A stretch of DNA of 64,000 nucleotides, taken from contig NC_065421.1 in the NCBI RefSeq assembly GCF_024362695.1, positions 4,340,598-4,404,597 of the forward strand, in the 5' to 3' direction. Position numbers and translations under genes: made by a program. The notes below the pieces were generated by a model. That model saw only the letters and a list, made by a program, of their open reading frames with translations. It did no database searches and was not told the DNA's origin. The stretch is from Pectinophora gossypiella (lineage: Eukaryota; Arthropoda; Insecta; Lepidoptera; Gelechiidae). Positions 1 to 10,460 of the stretch are shown in pieces (position 1 is the first letter of the stretch; each line of letters starts with the position of its first letter).

Positions 1-127
1 CTGACTGCATAATTAATGAAGACGTAATAGCGTTTAGCACTAGAGAATATGGCATTAACTTCCCTCAAGTAGTCTCTCAAATGCTGAATGTATGGCTTCA
101 GAACATGCCAATAACAGAGTAAAGAAT
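1..127. other. 5' flank of the BEL element, unclassified
   Basis: No gene is seen. The last five bases, AGAAT at 123-127, are the left target-site duplication of the BEL element. The other side of the insertion (from 6817) continues into a repeat that also occurs near 27530, so this flank probably belongs to the same disrupted repeat, though the match on this side is weak. Confidence 0.4.
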
Positions 128-581
128 TGTTCCGTAATGGAACAGATTTTCCTACGAAAATATATTTCTGGAATCTGGATTGATTTTCTTTGCATTATTT
201 GTATTTTTTACGAGTCATGATAGTTTGCATTTTTTCCGTTTCTCCGATGGCGCCACAATCAGCGCTAATTTCATTATGGACGATCTAATGAATGAAATCT
301 TCTTGTCAATTGAAAAGTTGTTGACACATTGCTCTGAAGGCAGTTGCATATCGCATACACCAGTAACGTCTTCAAAATTATCTCGTGTGTGTGATGTTAT
401 TCTTTTGTTACGGAAACAAGAGAAGTGTGAAGAAAATACTTGCTGGAGTGCAGCCCCGGGATAACTAAGATTGTGTTATATGAGTAGGCAAACCTTCTGA
501 AGACATACGCCGGGCCCGGCAAACCCAGTGCGCACGGCATTCCAGGAGTTCGGTAAGTGCTTGCTATCAGACTCATTAACA
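128..581 (+). repeat. BEL 5' LTR
   Basis: 454-bp direct repeat matching 6363-6816 with a constant offset of 6235 and no difference seen by eye. The first 17 bases form a small palindrome (TGTTCCGTAATGGAACA). It contains a short open frame (180-464), which is repeated in both LTRs and is probably not a gene. Confidence 0.95.
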
Positions 582-591
582 TAAATATTTT

Positions 592-611
592 TGGTCCGTC
601 GAGCCGGATTT
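592..611 (+). promoter_or_regulatory. BEL primer binding site, tRNA-Tyr-like
   Basis: Begins TGGTCCGTCGAGCCGG ten bases after the 5' LTR. Compared with my memory of the Drosophila tRNA-Tyr 3' end, the complement matches over about 20 bases with one difference. It would prime minus-strand DNA synthesis. The tRNA identity should be checked against tRNA genes of the same species. Confidence 0.7.
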
Positions 612-720
612 TCAGATTCCAGAAAGTATTTTCTAGTTTCGTTTCCATTTTCTATTGCGTACATACGTACCTACCTAGTTTCTTTGTTCATTTTCGTGTT
701 CGCCATCTTTGCCACGCATA

Positions 721-3700
721 ATGTCGGACGATGAAATAGTGAAGGAATCTCGCGTATCAGAGAATATTCCTTTTTCCAAGAGTAATCTTTCATATCAACA
801 AGATGTTTTCGAGCGAGAAGTAATCTTAGACGATTTGAAACGTACCCTGCAGTTCGCAACCACCGATGAACAAAAGTTTCGTTCGCGAACTATCGATATA
901 AATTCTCATCAAAAAAAGTTTAGCAAATTGCAAACTAAAATTGAGAAATATTTGATGCTTAATAACTTGTTTAATAAGGAAGAGCAGATCAAAATTCGTA
1001 ACGATTTCGATGACTATTATCATGCTATTATTACGCATTCTAATAAACTTAAAAGGGCAGACGAGCAGTGCAGACGCGCTAGTAGTTTACCTTTAATTCA
1101 ATTAAAGAAATCGAATACCAATGCAAAATTGCCAAAATTGTCTTTACCCACTTTTTCTGGTAATTACGCTGACTGGAATTCATACCGGGATTTATATGAT
1201 TCACTCGTACATTGCAATACTGACTACACTAATGTCGAAAAATTCCGTTACTTACTTCTTACATTAAAATACGAACCTTATAATCTAATTAAATCAATTT
1301 CTATTACGGAGGATAACTATCAAGGAGCTTATGATATTTTAATAAAACGGTACGACAATAAGAGAAAAATCGCAACCCATCATCTTGAAAAAATTTTAGA
1401 TATCGAACCGTGTAATGATAAAAATATTAATTCTTTGCGTATTTTCCTAAATACTTATCACGAACATATTAAAGCCCTTGAAGCCTTAAATTTTGATTTT
1501 CAGAACAATTTAGAGTGGAGTTTTATCATAGTGACAATTTTATTGCGTAAAATACCTATTTCATTCCGTAGAGAGTTCGAACGAAAGTTACCATTGCATA
1601 CGAGTATACCCGCGGTTGAAAGTTTAATTACCTTCCTTGAGCATGAATTGGCCGCATGCGAAATTTCTAATCCCAATTGTGGGCAGTTTACAAAAACTGC
1701 GTCGGACAATTTGAATTCCAAGCAGTTCCGTAGTGGAAGCGCTAGCAGTGGTGCCAACATGATGAACAAATCATTTGCGCACAAGCGAACATTCGCAGCT
1801 GGCTTCACGCCACAAAATATCGAGTCCGCGTATTCTGCAAGCAATATTGAATCTAATATACAAGGTGCGAAGGCGTATAGTTGTTTGTTGTGTGATGCTC
1901 AACATACGTTGACAAAATGTTCTAAGTTTCTTAACCTTACCCCTTCGGAAAGGTATTCTTTTATACAAGAAAAAAATGTGTGTTTTAATTGTTTGCATGT
2001 AGGTCATGACGTAAGACATTGCAAATCTAGTTTCGTTTGTCGTTCCTGCAAAAAACGTCATCATACTTTATTGCACTTTGAGAGTAACAAACAGTCCTTA
2101 AGCTGTATGAATGAACCCGGTTCACTCACGCAAGGTGGTTCTTTGAACGATAATAATTCTATTTCGCTTTCTCCCAACAAGAATGTTTATGCGTCCTCCT
2201 CGGACACTTCTATTATGAAAACCTCGGATAGTGGGCAAGTGGCGATGACTTCATCCGTGGTAGGGGATCGCTCGCGCGCAATTTCATCCAAGGCGCCTTT
2301 TGTTCGAACGGGTACCGTTCTACTGTCAACCGCACTCGTCGATGTATGTGTTAACAATACGAAGCGATCGACTGTGCGTTGTCTTATTGATACCGGTAGT
2401 CAAGTATCTTTTATTTCGGAGGCTTGTGTACAGCGTTTAAACATAGCTAAAAAACATGTAAACTTTCCACCTGTTTTCGGTATTAACGAAGATAAACCGG
2501 TACATCCTAAAGGTGCTGTTTTCTTTCAAGTTGCGCCGAGAAATAAATCAAGTCCGATTGTTAACATTAATGCGTTAGTTTTGCCAAAGTTAATGACAAC
2601 AAATATGCCTGCGTGCCCACTCCCTTCTACAGGGTGGTCACATATTGAAAATTTGACCTTAGCTGACCCTGAATTTTATACTCCACAACCCGTGGAAGTT
2701 TTACTCGGTGCTGACGTACTCTCTGAGATTTTATTGTATAACACTATAACGGGTTTACCAGGGTCACCCATTGCTATGAATAGCATTTTTGGTTATCTTC
2801 TTTTGGGAAAGATAGATTTCGATTCAGTTTCGATTTCAACCCCTATTCATGCGTGTCACAGCTCCTTCTCCGAGGACTTTGACCTTAAGCGCTTTTGGGA
2901 ACTGGAATCAGTTTCAGAACAAAAGTCTCTCACTCCTGACGAACTTTTGTGTGAGAAAATTTATAATGATACACACATACGTGATGATTCCGGACGGTAC
3001 GTGGTGGCGCTGCCGTTTAAACCCGACGCACCGCCACTCGGCGAATCCCGGGATATTGCTGTTGCTAGGTTCCGTAAATTGGAGTGCAAACTCGAACGCA
3101 ATCCGCAGCTCAAACGCGATTACCACGCTTGCCTCCAAGAGTATATTGATCTCGATCATATGGAGTCTGTGGATAGTCAAGCAGCTGTATCGAGCTCGTA
3201 CTATATTCCGCACCACGCCGTGGTCAACCAATCGAGTGAAACCACAAAAACCAGAGTAGTCTATGATGCAAGTTGCAAGACTACCCAAGGAAATTCCTTG
3301 AATGATATTTTATTAGTCGGACAAAAGCTTCATTTAGACATTGTCGATGTCTTATTAAAGTTTCGCATTCATTCTATTGTTTTTACCGCGGACATCAAAC
3401 AAATGTATCGCAACATTTTAATTCGGGAGCAAGACAGGGATTTCCAACGTATAGTATGGCGCTCATCTCCTCAAGATCCACTGCGTGATTACCGTCTTAA
3501 AACGGTAACGTTTGGTGTAAGCTCTTCACCGTACCTTGCACTACGCACCATGCAGCAGCTCGCCCAAGACGAGGCGGCTCGCTTCCCTCGCGCTGCGCGA
3601 GTGTTGCAGAGCGATGTTTTCGTTGACGATGTGGTTTCGGGCGACAACAGTGAGGCTGGTGCACTTACGTTGCAGAGAGAGCTAGTGGACATCTGCCGGA

Positions 3701-6195
3701 CAGCAGGCTTCGAGCTTCATAAATGGCATAGCAATTCCGCGGCCATTCTGGCTGCAGCTAGGCCTGATTGTTCTGACGGTGAGCGGCGCGATAGCGTCCT
3801 ATTCGCAGAGATGGAGAATGATAAAAAAATTAAAGTTTTGGGTCTCCAATGGCATCCTAAAAATGATGCTTTTGCCTTTAGTGTCAAAACAAACAGTGAA
3901 ATTTGTACGAAGCGTTCGATTCTATCGGAAATTGCAAGAATTTACGACCCACTCGGGCTTTTATCCCCTGTCACTCTTTTTGCAAAACATTTAATACAAC
4001 TTTTATGGATTGCACGCGTGGATTGGGATGAAACCCCACCACAAGAAATCGTTAATTCTTGGTCTACTTTTGTTAGTGAACTTCCACTTTTAACTCAAGT
4101 TTCTTTTCCGCGTCATGTGTTTTCTAAAAACCGCCTTATACAGCTTCACGGCTTTTCCGACGCATCTGAGCGGGCGTACGCCGCTTGTATCTACTTGCGC
4201 GTACAAAATGAGGAAGGAGAGGTAGATATTTCATTGTTACTAGCAAAAACACGAGTTGCTCCTACTAAACGTATTTCGATACCACGTTTAGAGCTGATGG
4301 CGGCATTATTATTAGCAAAAATTATGCAAAAGGTTTTACATACCTACGTTGAGCTTATTTCGCCTGATCAATTGTTTGCGTGGTCCGATTCCACAATCGT
4401 ACTTTCATGGTTACGTGCCGCCCCTCATGAGTGGAAAACCTTCGTTTCCAATCGTATTACGGAAATATTACAAGCTGTACCTACGGTACACTGGCGCCAC
4501 GTACCTTCCGCAGACAACCCTGCCGACGCGGCTTCGCGAGGCATGTTACCTGCTTCATTTTTAGAGCATGATTTGTGGTTTCACGGCCCACAGTGGCTAC
4601 ACGAGGAGGAGAGTGTCTGGCCTGTACTTCATGAGAAGATACATACTGAAGAAGAAAAACGTAGTGTTGTGATTGTATCCAATCCGTCTCTTTCTTCTAC
4701 TCCGCCCGATGCAGTAGAAATTATTTCGCGTTTTTCTTCTCTCGGTAAACTAGTACGAGTTACGGCGTTAATATTTCGATTTATTGAAAAAATCAAAAAT
4801 CCGAAAACTACATTTCCTTCGCATATTACAGTGCCAGAATACAATTTTACCCTAAATCGACTTATTTTTCTTGTACAACATTCTGTTTTTAGTGAAGACA
4901 TTAAAAAATTATTAAACGGTAAAGAGGCTTCCGATAAAGTAAGGAGATTAAATCCTTTCGTTGATAAAAGTGAATTCCTTCGTGTAGGCGGACGTATTCA
5001 TAAGTCACTTTTACCATTTGACTCGAAACATCAAGTCATTTTACCTAAGAACCATCCACTTACAATTTTAATTATTGATGACGCACACATATCTAACATG
5101 CATTCAGGTGCACAAAGCACGCTGCACCTATTATTACAGAGGTACTGGATATTATCTAGTCGGAACGTCGTTCGGTCTCGCATACATCGTTGTGTCCGTT
5201 GTTTCCGCGCGCGACCGCCGCGCTCACAGCCTTCGATGGCTACGCTCCCCGCGACACGATTACGTCCGGAACGTCCTTTCTTAAAAACCTCAGTGGACTT
5301 CGCCGGACCCTTTTATGTTCGCGCAAACAAAGTGCGTAATGCCAAGATAACTAAATGTTATGTGGCCGTGTTTGTTTGTATGTGTGTGAAGGCTATACAC
5401 CTTGAACTAGTGTCGGAGCTTTCCACTGAGGCTTTTCTAGCTTCATTACGACGTTTTACATCGCGCCGAGGTTTATGTAAAGATATTTACTCGGACTGCG
5501 GTAGAAATTTTGTAGGTTGTGACAGATATTTACAGGAGTTATATAACTTTTTACGAACTGATAAGATTCAAAGTACGCTCAATAATAAAATACTTGAGCA
5601 AGGTATAACGTGGCATTTTCAGCCACCTTATGCGAGCCATTTTGGCGGACTTTTCGAAGCTGGTGTTAAAAGCTTCAAACACCACCTTCATCGAGTAATA
5701 GGTAATCGCACGTTAACTTACGATGAGATGCACACTTATTTATGCCAAATTGAGGCGATACTTAACTCTCGCCCGCTCTGTGTGTTGAGTGCCGATGCGA
5801 AGGATGCCCTTCCACTTACTCCATCTCATTTTCTTATCGGTGAGCCGCTGACGGCTATCCCTGACGTTTCATTAGAGGAAACGAATCCTAGTCGTCTCGT
5901 TCGGTGGCGTTTAATCCAACAGTCCATTCAGCATTTTTGGAGGCGATGGAGTCGTGAATATTTACACGAAATTCAACAACAGAACAAATGGTTTAAAGGC
6001 CGCGGGTCTCCTGTTAGTGTAGACAGTATTGTTGTAATTTGTGACGACAATTCGCCGCCTCTCCAGTGGAGACTGGCGCGTGTGCATGCTGTCCATCCTG
6101 GATCAGACGGGATAACGCGCGTTGTAACTTTACAAGTTGGTAGTAATTTTATTAAGCGACCAGTTGTAAAGATTTGTCCTCTTCCTATTTCTTAG
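721..6195 (+). CDS. BEL/Pao Gag-Pol polyprotein
   Basis: Encodes 1824 residues from ATG 721; the frame is also open upstream, but 721 is the first ATG. Gag: a DUF1759-like region at about 141-280 (LPTFSGNYADWNSY). Two CX2CX4HX4C zinc knuckles lie near 388-401 and 421-434, and a CX2C-HH cluster near 440. Protease: DTGSQVSF, catalytic D557. Reverse transcriptase: FTADIKQMY (D891) and the catalytic FVDD (967-970). RNase H: D1147, E1191, D1223. Integrase: H2C2 zinc finger from about H1456, then the D-D-E triad D1526, D1592, E1646, followed by a DUF5641-like C-terminus (about 1720-1824). Gag and Pol are in one frame, common in BEL elements. No stop or frameshift interrupts it and all catalytic residues are present, so it is probably functional. 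It acts in cytoplasmic particles and then in nuclear integration. Confidence 0.95.
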   Translation: MSDDEIVKESRVSENIPFSKSNLSYQQDVFEREVILDDLKRTLQFATTDEQKFRSRTIDINSHQKKFSKLQTKIEKYLMLNNLFNKEEQIKIRNDFDDYYHAIITHSNKLKRADEQCRRASSLPLIQLKKSNTNAKLPKLSLPTFSGNYADWNSYRDLYDSLVHCNTDYTNVEKFRYLLLTLKYEPYNLIKSISITEDNYQGAYDILIKRYDNKRKIATHHLEKILDIEPCNDKNINSLRIFLNTYHEHIKALEALNFDFQNNLEWSFIIVTILLRKIPISFRREFERKLPLHTSIPAVESLITFLEHELAACEISNPNCGQFTKTASDNLNSKQFRSGSASSGANMMNKSFAHKRTFAAGFTPQNIESAYSASNIESNIQGAKAYSCLLCDAQHTLTKCSKFLNLTPSERYSFIQEKNVCFNCLHVGHDVRHCKSSFVCRSCKKRHHTLLHFESNKQSLSCMNEPGSLTQGGSLNDNNSISLSPNKNVYASSSDTSIMKTSDSGQVAMTSSVVGDRSRAISSKAPFVRTGTVLLSTALVDVCVNNTKRSTVRCLIDTGSQVSFISEACVQRLNIAKKHVNFPPVFGINEDKPVHPKGAVFFQVAPRNKSSPIVNINALVLPKLMTTNMPACPLPSTGWSHIENLTLADPEFYTPQPVEVLLGADVLSEILLYNTITGLPGSPIAMNSIFGYLLLGKIDFDSVSISTPIHACHSSFSEDFDLKRFWELESVSEQKSLTPDELLCEKIYNDTHIRDDSGRYVVALPFKPDAPPLGESRDIAVARFRKLECKLERNPQLKRDYHACLQEYIDLDHMESVDSQAAVSSSYYIPHHAVVNQSSETTKTRVVYDASCKTTQGNSLNDILLVGQKLHLDIVDVLLKFRIHSIVFTADIKQMYRNILIREQDRDFQRIVWRSSPQDPLRDYRLKTVTFGVSSSPYLALRTMQQLAQDEAARFPRAARVLQSDVFVDDVVSGDNSEAGALTLQRELVDICRTAGFELHKWHSNSAAILAAARPDCSDGERRDSVLFAEMENDKKIKVLGLQWHPKNDAFAFSVKTNSEICTKRSILSEIARIYDPLGLLSPVTLFAKHLIQLLWIARVDWDETPPQEIVNSWSTFVSELPLLTQVSFPRHVFSKNRLIQLHGFSDASERAYAACIYLRVQNEEGEVDISLLLAKTRVAPTKRISIPRLELMAALLLAKIMQKVLHTYVELISPDQLFAWSDSTIVLSWLRAAPHEWKTFVSNRITEILQAVPTVHWRHVPSADNPADAASRGMLPASFLEHDLWFHGPQWLHEEESVWPVLHEKIHTEEEKRSVVIVSNPSLSSTPPDAVEIISRFSSLGKLVRVTALIFRFIEKIKNPKTTFPSHITVPEYNFTLNRLIFLVQHSVFSEDIKKLLNGKEASDKVRRLNPFVDKSEFLRVGGRIHKSLLPFDSKHQVILPKNHPLTILIIDDAHISNMHSGAQSTLHLLLQRYWILSSRNVVRSRIHRCVRCFRARPPRSQPSMATLPATRLRPERPFLKTSVDFAGPFYVRANKVRNAKITKCYVAVFVCMCVKAIHLELVSELSTEAFLASLRRFTSRRGLCKDIYSDCGRNFVGCDRYLQELYNFLRTDKIQSTLNNKILEQGITWHFQPPYASHFGGLFEAGVKSFKHHLHRVIGNRTLTYDEMHTYLCQIEAILNSRPLCVLSADAKDALPLTPSHFLIGEPLTAIPDVSLEETNPSRLVRWRLIQQSIQHFWRRWSREYLHEIQQQNKWFKGRGSPVSVDSIVVICDDNSPPLQWRLARVHAVHPGSDGITRVVTLQVGSNFIKRPVVKICPLPIS

Positions 6196-6349
6196 AGAGT
6201 TTAAATACTAATAACTTAGTTTTAATTTCACGTATGTAAGCATGTTTCTTTTATTTATTTTAATTTCACGTAGATTAATGTAGGCATGTAGGTACCTAAA
6301 GTTCGTGGCTTCCGTTCATTCAATTTGTTAAAAGATCCTACGTACTTTT

Positions 6350-6362
6350 AAGGTGAGCGGCA
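6350..6362 (+). promoter_or_regulatory. Possible BEL polypurine tract
   Basis: AAGGTGAGCGGCA lies directly before the 3' LTR. It is purine-rich but imperfect; position, not composition, supports it as the plus-strand primer site. Confidence 0.4.
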
Positions 6363-6816
6363 TGTTCCGTAATGGAACAGATTTTCCTACGAAAATATAT
6401 TTCTGGAATCTGGATTGATTTTCTTTGCATTATTTGTATTTTTTACGAGTCATGATAGTTTGCATTTTTTCCGTTTCTCCGATGGCGCCACAATCAGCGC
6501 TAATTTCATTATGGACGATCTAATGAATGAAATCTTCTTGTCAATTGAAAAGTTGTTGACACATTGCTCTGAAGGCAGTTGCATATCGCATACACCAGTA
6601 ACGTCTTCAAAATTATCTCGTGTGTGTGATGTTATTCTTTTGTTACGGAAACAAGAGAAGTGTGAAGAAAATACTTGCTGGAGTGCAGCCCCGGGATAAC
6701 TAAGATTGTGTTATATGAGTAGGCAAACCTTCTGAAGACATACGCCGGGCCCGGCAAACCCAGTGCGCACGGCATTCCAGGAGTTCGGTAAGTGCTTGCT
6801 ATCAGACTCATTAACA
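6363..6816 (+). repeat. BEL 3' LTR
   Basis: Second copy of the 454-bp LTR, identical by eye to 128-581 and followed by the right AGAAT duplication at 6817-6821. Confidence 0.95.
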
Positions 6817-6821
6817 AGAAT

Positions 6822-6880
6822 AATACTACGTATAGAACGGCAACCCTCCCTTCCCCACCAGCGGCTGAGCTAGGTTTAGG
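6822..6880 (+). repeat. Repeat fragment, BEL target
   Basis: AATACTACGTATAGAA and the following GCGGCTGAGCTAGG recur at 27535-27593. This shows the BEL element landed in an older dispersed repeat. The longer copy continues to 27720 and a third partial copy is at 58211-58380. Confidence 0.6.
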
Positions 6881-6984
6881 CTGCGTTTCTATTGACGCGG
6901 AGCTGTGCGGAGATGAGCGGATATGTGCAGGAATTGACCAATCATGACCAACATAAGTTATTGTTATTTGAATGATGTCAGGTT

Positions 6985-7058
6985 TGACAGCTCAATAGAA
7001 ACCCTGACATCAGGGGTTGTTGAGGCTAGTCGACCTCACAACCCACACGATAGAAGAT
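6985..7058 (+). mobile_element. SINE-A tail fragment
   Basis: Carries the 3' part of the SINE-A family (CTCAATAGAAACCCTGACA, then CCTCACAACCCACACGATAG). Compare the complete copy at 61372-61705. The head and central domain are missing. Confidence 0.65.
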
Positions 7059-8537
7059 TTATCCTTAAGTTCCTTTGAAATGGCTTTAATTCTTGTACTT
7101 TGATACCAAACCATTGTCTCCCCTCGAATCAGACCCTTTTACTACTAACGGTAATATCGACCGAGATACAGCCTTTGCGTTATCGATAATTGCCACATTA
7201 ACGTACCTATGAACGACACGATTAAACCATTTATACTCGTTGTACTTGTTGAGTAAATTTAAAAGAATTACATTCTTTACTTATTGATTTCTAAAGATCA
7301 GCCTTTTGAACAAATAAGTATAGGTGTTCGTGAACCGTTTTCTCTGATGCTTTTTTCTTAGTAATTCTGCTATCATTTTACATAGTTTCAGATGCTCCTT
7401 GATATTTCAGAATCAATGTTCAGAACGCAGCTTGTCGACTTCTGCAGTCATTAAAAAAATAATTGACCCAGTAAAACAGATATATTCCGGAATTCCAAAG
7501 CAGGTGCGAGTAAGCCCGATATCCCGCGCAATAAACTAGCGCGAACAAAAACCGCCAAAAATCTGGTCAATTCCAGCTGTTTCCGGACAATGGCCGCTGT
7601 ATTTTACTTGCCGCCATTGTGGCACACTTGCCGTTTTGTTTGTTCGCTAATGCCCGGCTTAACCTACGCGGAAGTTGGTCGGCTTGTTCCCGCGTTCCGA
7701 CCTTTTGGTTTGAATTTCTGTATGTGTTATATGAAGGTTTACCGCAGCTTTAGTTTTATTTATTAAGTTCCCATCTTATGTTGGTACCTTGGATTGGTAC
7801 CTATGTTCGAAATTTAAAAGGTGTATTTAATATTTGTATGAGTAAAATCGTCTTGTTGTTGTTATATCATTATATTGTATTTGATTTGAGGTAGTTTATA
7901 TTCGAAGGATTATTGCTTCTATGCCGGAGTGGACGTGAATAAAAAACACAGCTGCTTATTTTCCTGAGCATGTCGTAAAATCAGAAAGAGGGATTGTGTA
8001 ATTTCTAACATGATTGACTAATATCATGAGCGATCGGCTGATCCCTTCTCACTATAAAGTTTATCAATTCATCATATCAATCTTAGGAAAGCGTTCGATG
8101 GAGTGGGATGATGCTCAGACTATTTCGATGCCGTACTAGGACTCCTGTCCAAACACTAATAAGATCCAAAATTTTAGCAACTAGTTCATGTGCTTGTGAA
8201 TATAACTTAATTACGAAATTGACGTGAATTTCGGCATATCCTGTCCACGCCCCGATAAGTATATCAAACTGCATTGCGGTCTGCTATGGCTGCTAATTTT
8301 AACACGATTCATGCCACCAACGGTTACTGTACGCTCAGTTGATTTTGAGGTCGAACCTCTCTCTAAATGTCACGAATTTGATGTCCACTCTTGACGAAAA
8401 TCTAAATCATAATTAAAACATTTTGTAGTAGTATCTCATCTTCCAAATTTTAATATATTAAATAATAAGAAGAAAGTATCCGATACCCGATGCGATATAT
8501 GATGGTGGCCGCCGCGTGCCGGTTGTAGAACCTTCAG
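7059..8537. other. Non-coding stretch, nothing recognised
   Basis: No credible gene, RNA or known element was identified. The piece at about 7500-7690 is more GC/CpG-rich than its surroundings (repeated CGCG, GCCGCC) and might be an old element end or a regulatory segment, but nothing proves it. Confidence 0.4.
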
Positions 8538-8765
8538 TTCTTCTTCTTCTTCTCTCGTATGGGTTGTGAGGTGGATGACCGATCTCAACAACCCTGGTGT
8601 CAGGGTTATTATTGAGTCGCCAAAGCTGACATCATTCAAGTAACGACTTACACCAATAAGTAGTAACCGAGATCAATATGTTACTTTCAAACAATGGGTG
8701 ATCAGCCCGAAATATCCTAACCAAATTAGAATGAGCCCAACGCTCAATCACTGGACCACGGAAGG
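8538..8765 (-). mobile_element. SINE-A copy, internally deleted
   Basis: On the minus strand it runs from the tRNA-like head (complement of 8730-8765, box A region) to the TTC-repeat tail at 8538-8553. About 60-70 bases around box B and part of the central domain are missing compared with 61372-61705, so it is a dead copy. Confidence 0.75.
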
Positions 8766-8777
8766 ATTTTGGTACGG

Positions 8778-9030
8778 TTTTTTTTGACGTAGTTTATTGT
8801 AGATGGTATTAACTACTTGGCTTGACATTATGGGAGCGCCGACAACAAGCTTGGGGGTGCCCAGCTGAGCGCGAGACTCGGTTCTGCTCAGGGCGTCGTG
8901 CGTCGGCAGAGGGGATTATATCTGAAAAAATTAATATCCCCTAGGCCGATAGCTAAGCGCTGAATAAGGGAAACCGTCAACAAACGACGGGGGTCGATAT
9001 CGGGGTGTCCTGTATGCGCAGACATTTAAT
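8778..9030 (+). repeat. Unclassified dispersed repeat (family U1), forward copy
   Basis: Shares blocks such as CAGGGCGTCGT and GGCCGATAGC..AAGCGCTGAAT with 24985-25385 (plus), 9088-9210 and 42085-42400 (minus), and weaker ones with 43140-43240 and 60395-60500. No coding capacity. Family unknown. Confidence 0.6.
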
Positions 9031-9087
9031 ACTTTAAGAAGAGCAGACTAGACATAAAATATCATACAAGATTGATAATGTGTAACA

Positions 9088-9210
9088 CGATACCGACCCC
9101 GCCGGCGTGGTCGACGATTTCTCTCATTCAGCGCTTATCGCTATCAATCCACTAGGGTCGATTAATTCTTCCAAATATTCTTCCTCTCAGACGACGCCCT
9201 GAGCCGAGGT
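9088..9210 (-). repeat. Family U1, inverted partial copy
   Basis: The complement of 8880-9000 recurs here (CAGCGCTTATCGCTATC and ACGACGCCCTGAGCCGAG), giving a head-to-head pair with a short spacer. Confidence 0.65.
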
Positions 9211-10206
9211 TAAAATAAATCATACTATGCTAGCTAAAACCTTCCCAAGCTATATCGGGGCCTATATAATAAACATTGTAATTGTAAATTACATTTTGGT
9301 GTTCAGTGCGTCACCACTATCAAACCACAAAACATTTCTGATCGAGCAATCTGCAATGTACATTAAAATATATTGTACCTATAGTTGACACTTTATATGA
9401 CATTGGCAGTTCATCATCATAATCATCATCATTATGTATGAGGCTCAAGCACGCGTAAAGCTGAAGTTTAAAGCAAATAATACATAAAATAATGCATTGT
9501 AGTGTTGTATACAAAATTCTAATAAAACCAATTGAAACTTTCCTTGTTCCGTTGAGTTTGGAGCGCAACAAAAGTTGGTCGCGGGGCTTAACTAGCTGAA
9601 TGTCGTATGACAATACATCAGTATTATTATAATATATTATGATATAGAAGTTTCATTTCATATTTAAGTATTATTAAAAATGTATACGCGCGATGGCTGG
9701 AAAGTCAACCCTGGACTCGTGTAAACCTATATTCAAGGATCTTGGTCTACTACCCTTACCGTGTCTATATAATATAATCTTATACACATACACAAACAAT
9801 TACGGTTATATTTTTCTGTCAATGGTACATCAAAAAAAATCAGTCTATGGTGATTTCGTTGGCTTCTTGTGCTTACATCAGCAACTGAAATAAATAAATG
9901 CAAGTTTTTTTTTTGACAAAAATGCAGGCGTCATATATGTTATAATAAATTACCATCTGATATAAAACCTACCCTTACCTTTAACTCAATTTAAAACAAA
10001 ATGGAAGAATTTATGAGATAAAACTGTTTAAGATTACCCGTCGCACTACCAATATTGCATGCCTATTTTTATAAGCAAAACATGATGTACTTACTTACAC
10101 TTTTTACCAGGTTAAAATACCGTGTTTTAAGCAAATAAATAATTATGATTGGGGTCACCATGAAGAAATAGATAAATAATATGGATATATTTGAATTGTA
10201 TAAATG
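9211..10206. other. AT-rich, nothing recognised
   Basis: Contains a short CAT/ATC microsatellite near 9411-9435. No long open frame, domain or RNA gene was seen. Confidence 0.4.
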
Positions 10207-10460
10207 AATATAAGGAGCGGGAAAATAAAACGGCGTCGTTCTTGCTACTCCATTTTGTTTCTATTGTTTTTCTTTTGTTTTATGATAAAAAAGTTACATC
10301 CCGTTTTCGCTAGATGGCGCTTGTCTGTGACATGTGTCTTTTAACAATCATCTTTCCCGAGCAGCCGTTGGTCTAACAGAAAGCTCGGTGAGTTGTGGCT
10401 ACTTGTTCATCTTGCGATAAATGTACCTTTGACTACATTGGGCTATAGTCATGAGCACGG
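10207..10460 (+). repeat. Unclassified dispersed repeat (family U2)
   Basis: The block GTCTAACAGAAAGCTCGGTG and the following GGCTACTTGTTCATCTTGCG recur at 25585-25625 (minus), 29085-29130, 47310-47360 and 49105-49155/49525-49535 (minus). GCTAGATGGCGCTTGTC recurs, inverted, near 28010. No protein is encoded. This copy preserves the empty target site of the MITE at 49156-49524. Confidence 0.6.

Larger units (their letters stand above)
128..6816 (+). mobile_element. Complete BEL/Pao LTR retrotransposon
   Basis: A 6689-bp element bounded by two 454-bp LTRs that I read as identical, each starting TGTT and ending AACA, with a perfect 5-bp AGAAT duplication outside (123-127 and 6817-6821). It has a tRNA-Tyr-like primer binding site and one uninterrupted Gag-Pol frame with the BEL domain order (DUF1759, zinc knuckles, A17-type protease, RT, RNase H, integrase, DUF5641). 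Identical LTRs and an open frame imply a very recent insertion that may still be competent. BEL/Pao assignment rests on DUF1759/DUF1758-type gag-protease and FVDD in the RT. Confidence 0.95.

Noticed and set aside
180..464. 94-codon open frame in the BEL LTR
   Set aside because: It lies entirely in the LTR and occurs twice at the same offset; no domain, and LTR sequences often have chance frames.
709..720. Possible TTG start of the BEL polyprotein
   Set aside because: The first ATG at 721 is in the same frame and is the more likely eukaryotic start.
6884..7003. MITE with TIR GCGTTTCTATTGA
   Set aside because: The right arm coincides with the SINE-A motif CTCAATAGTAACCC, so the inverted match may be accidental.
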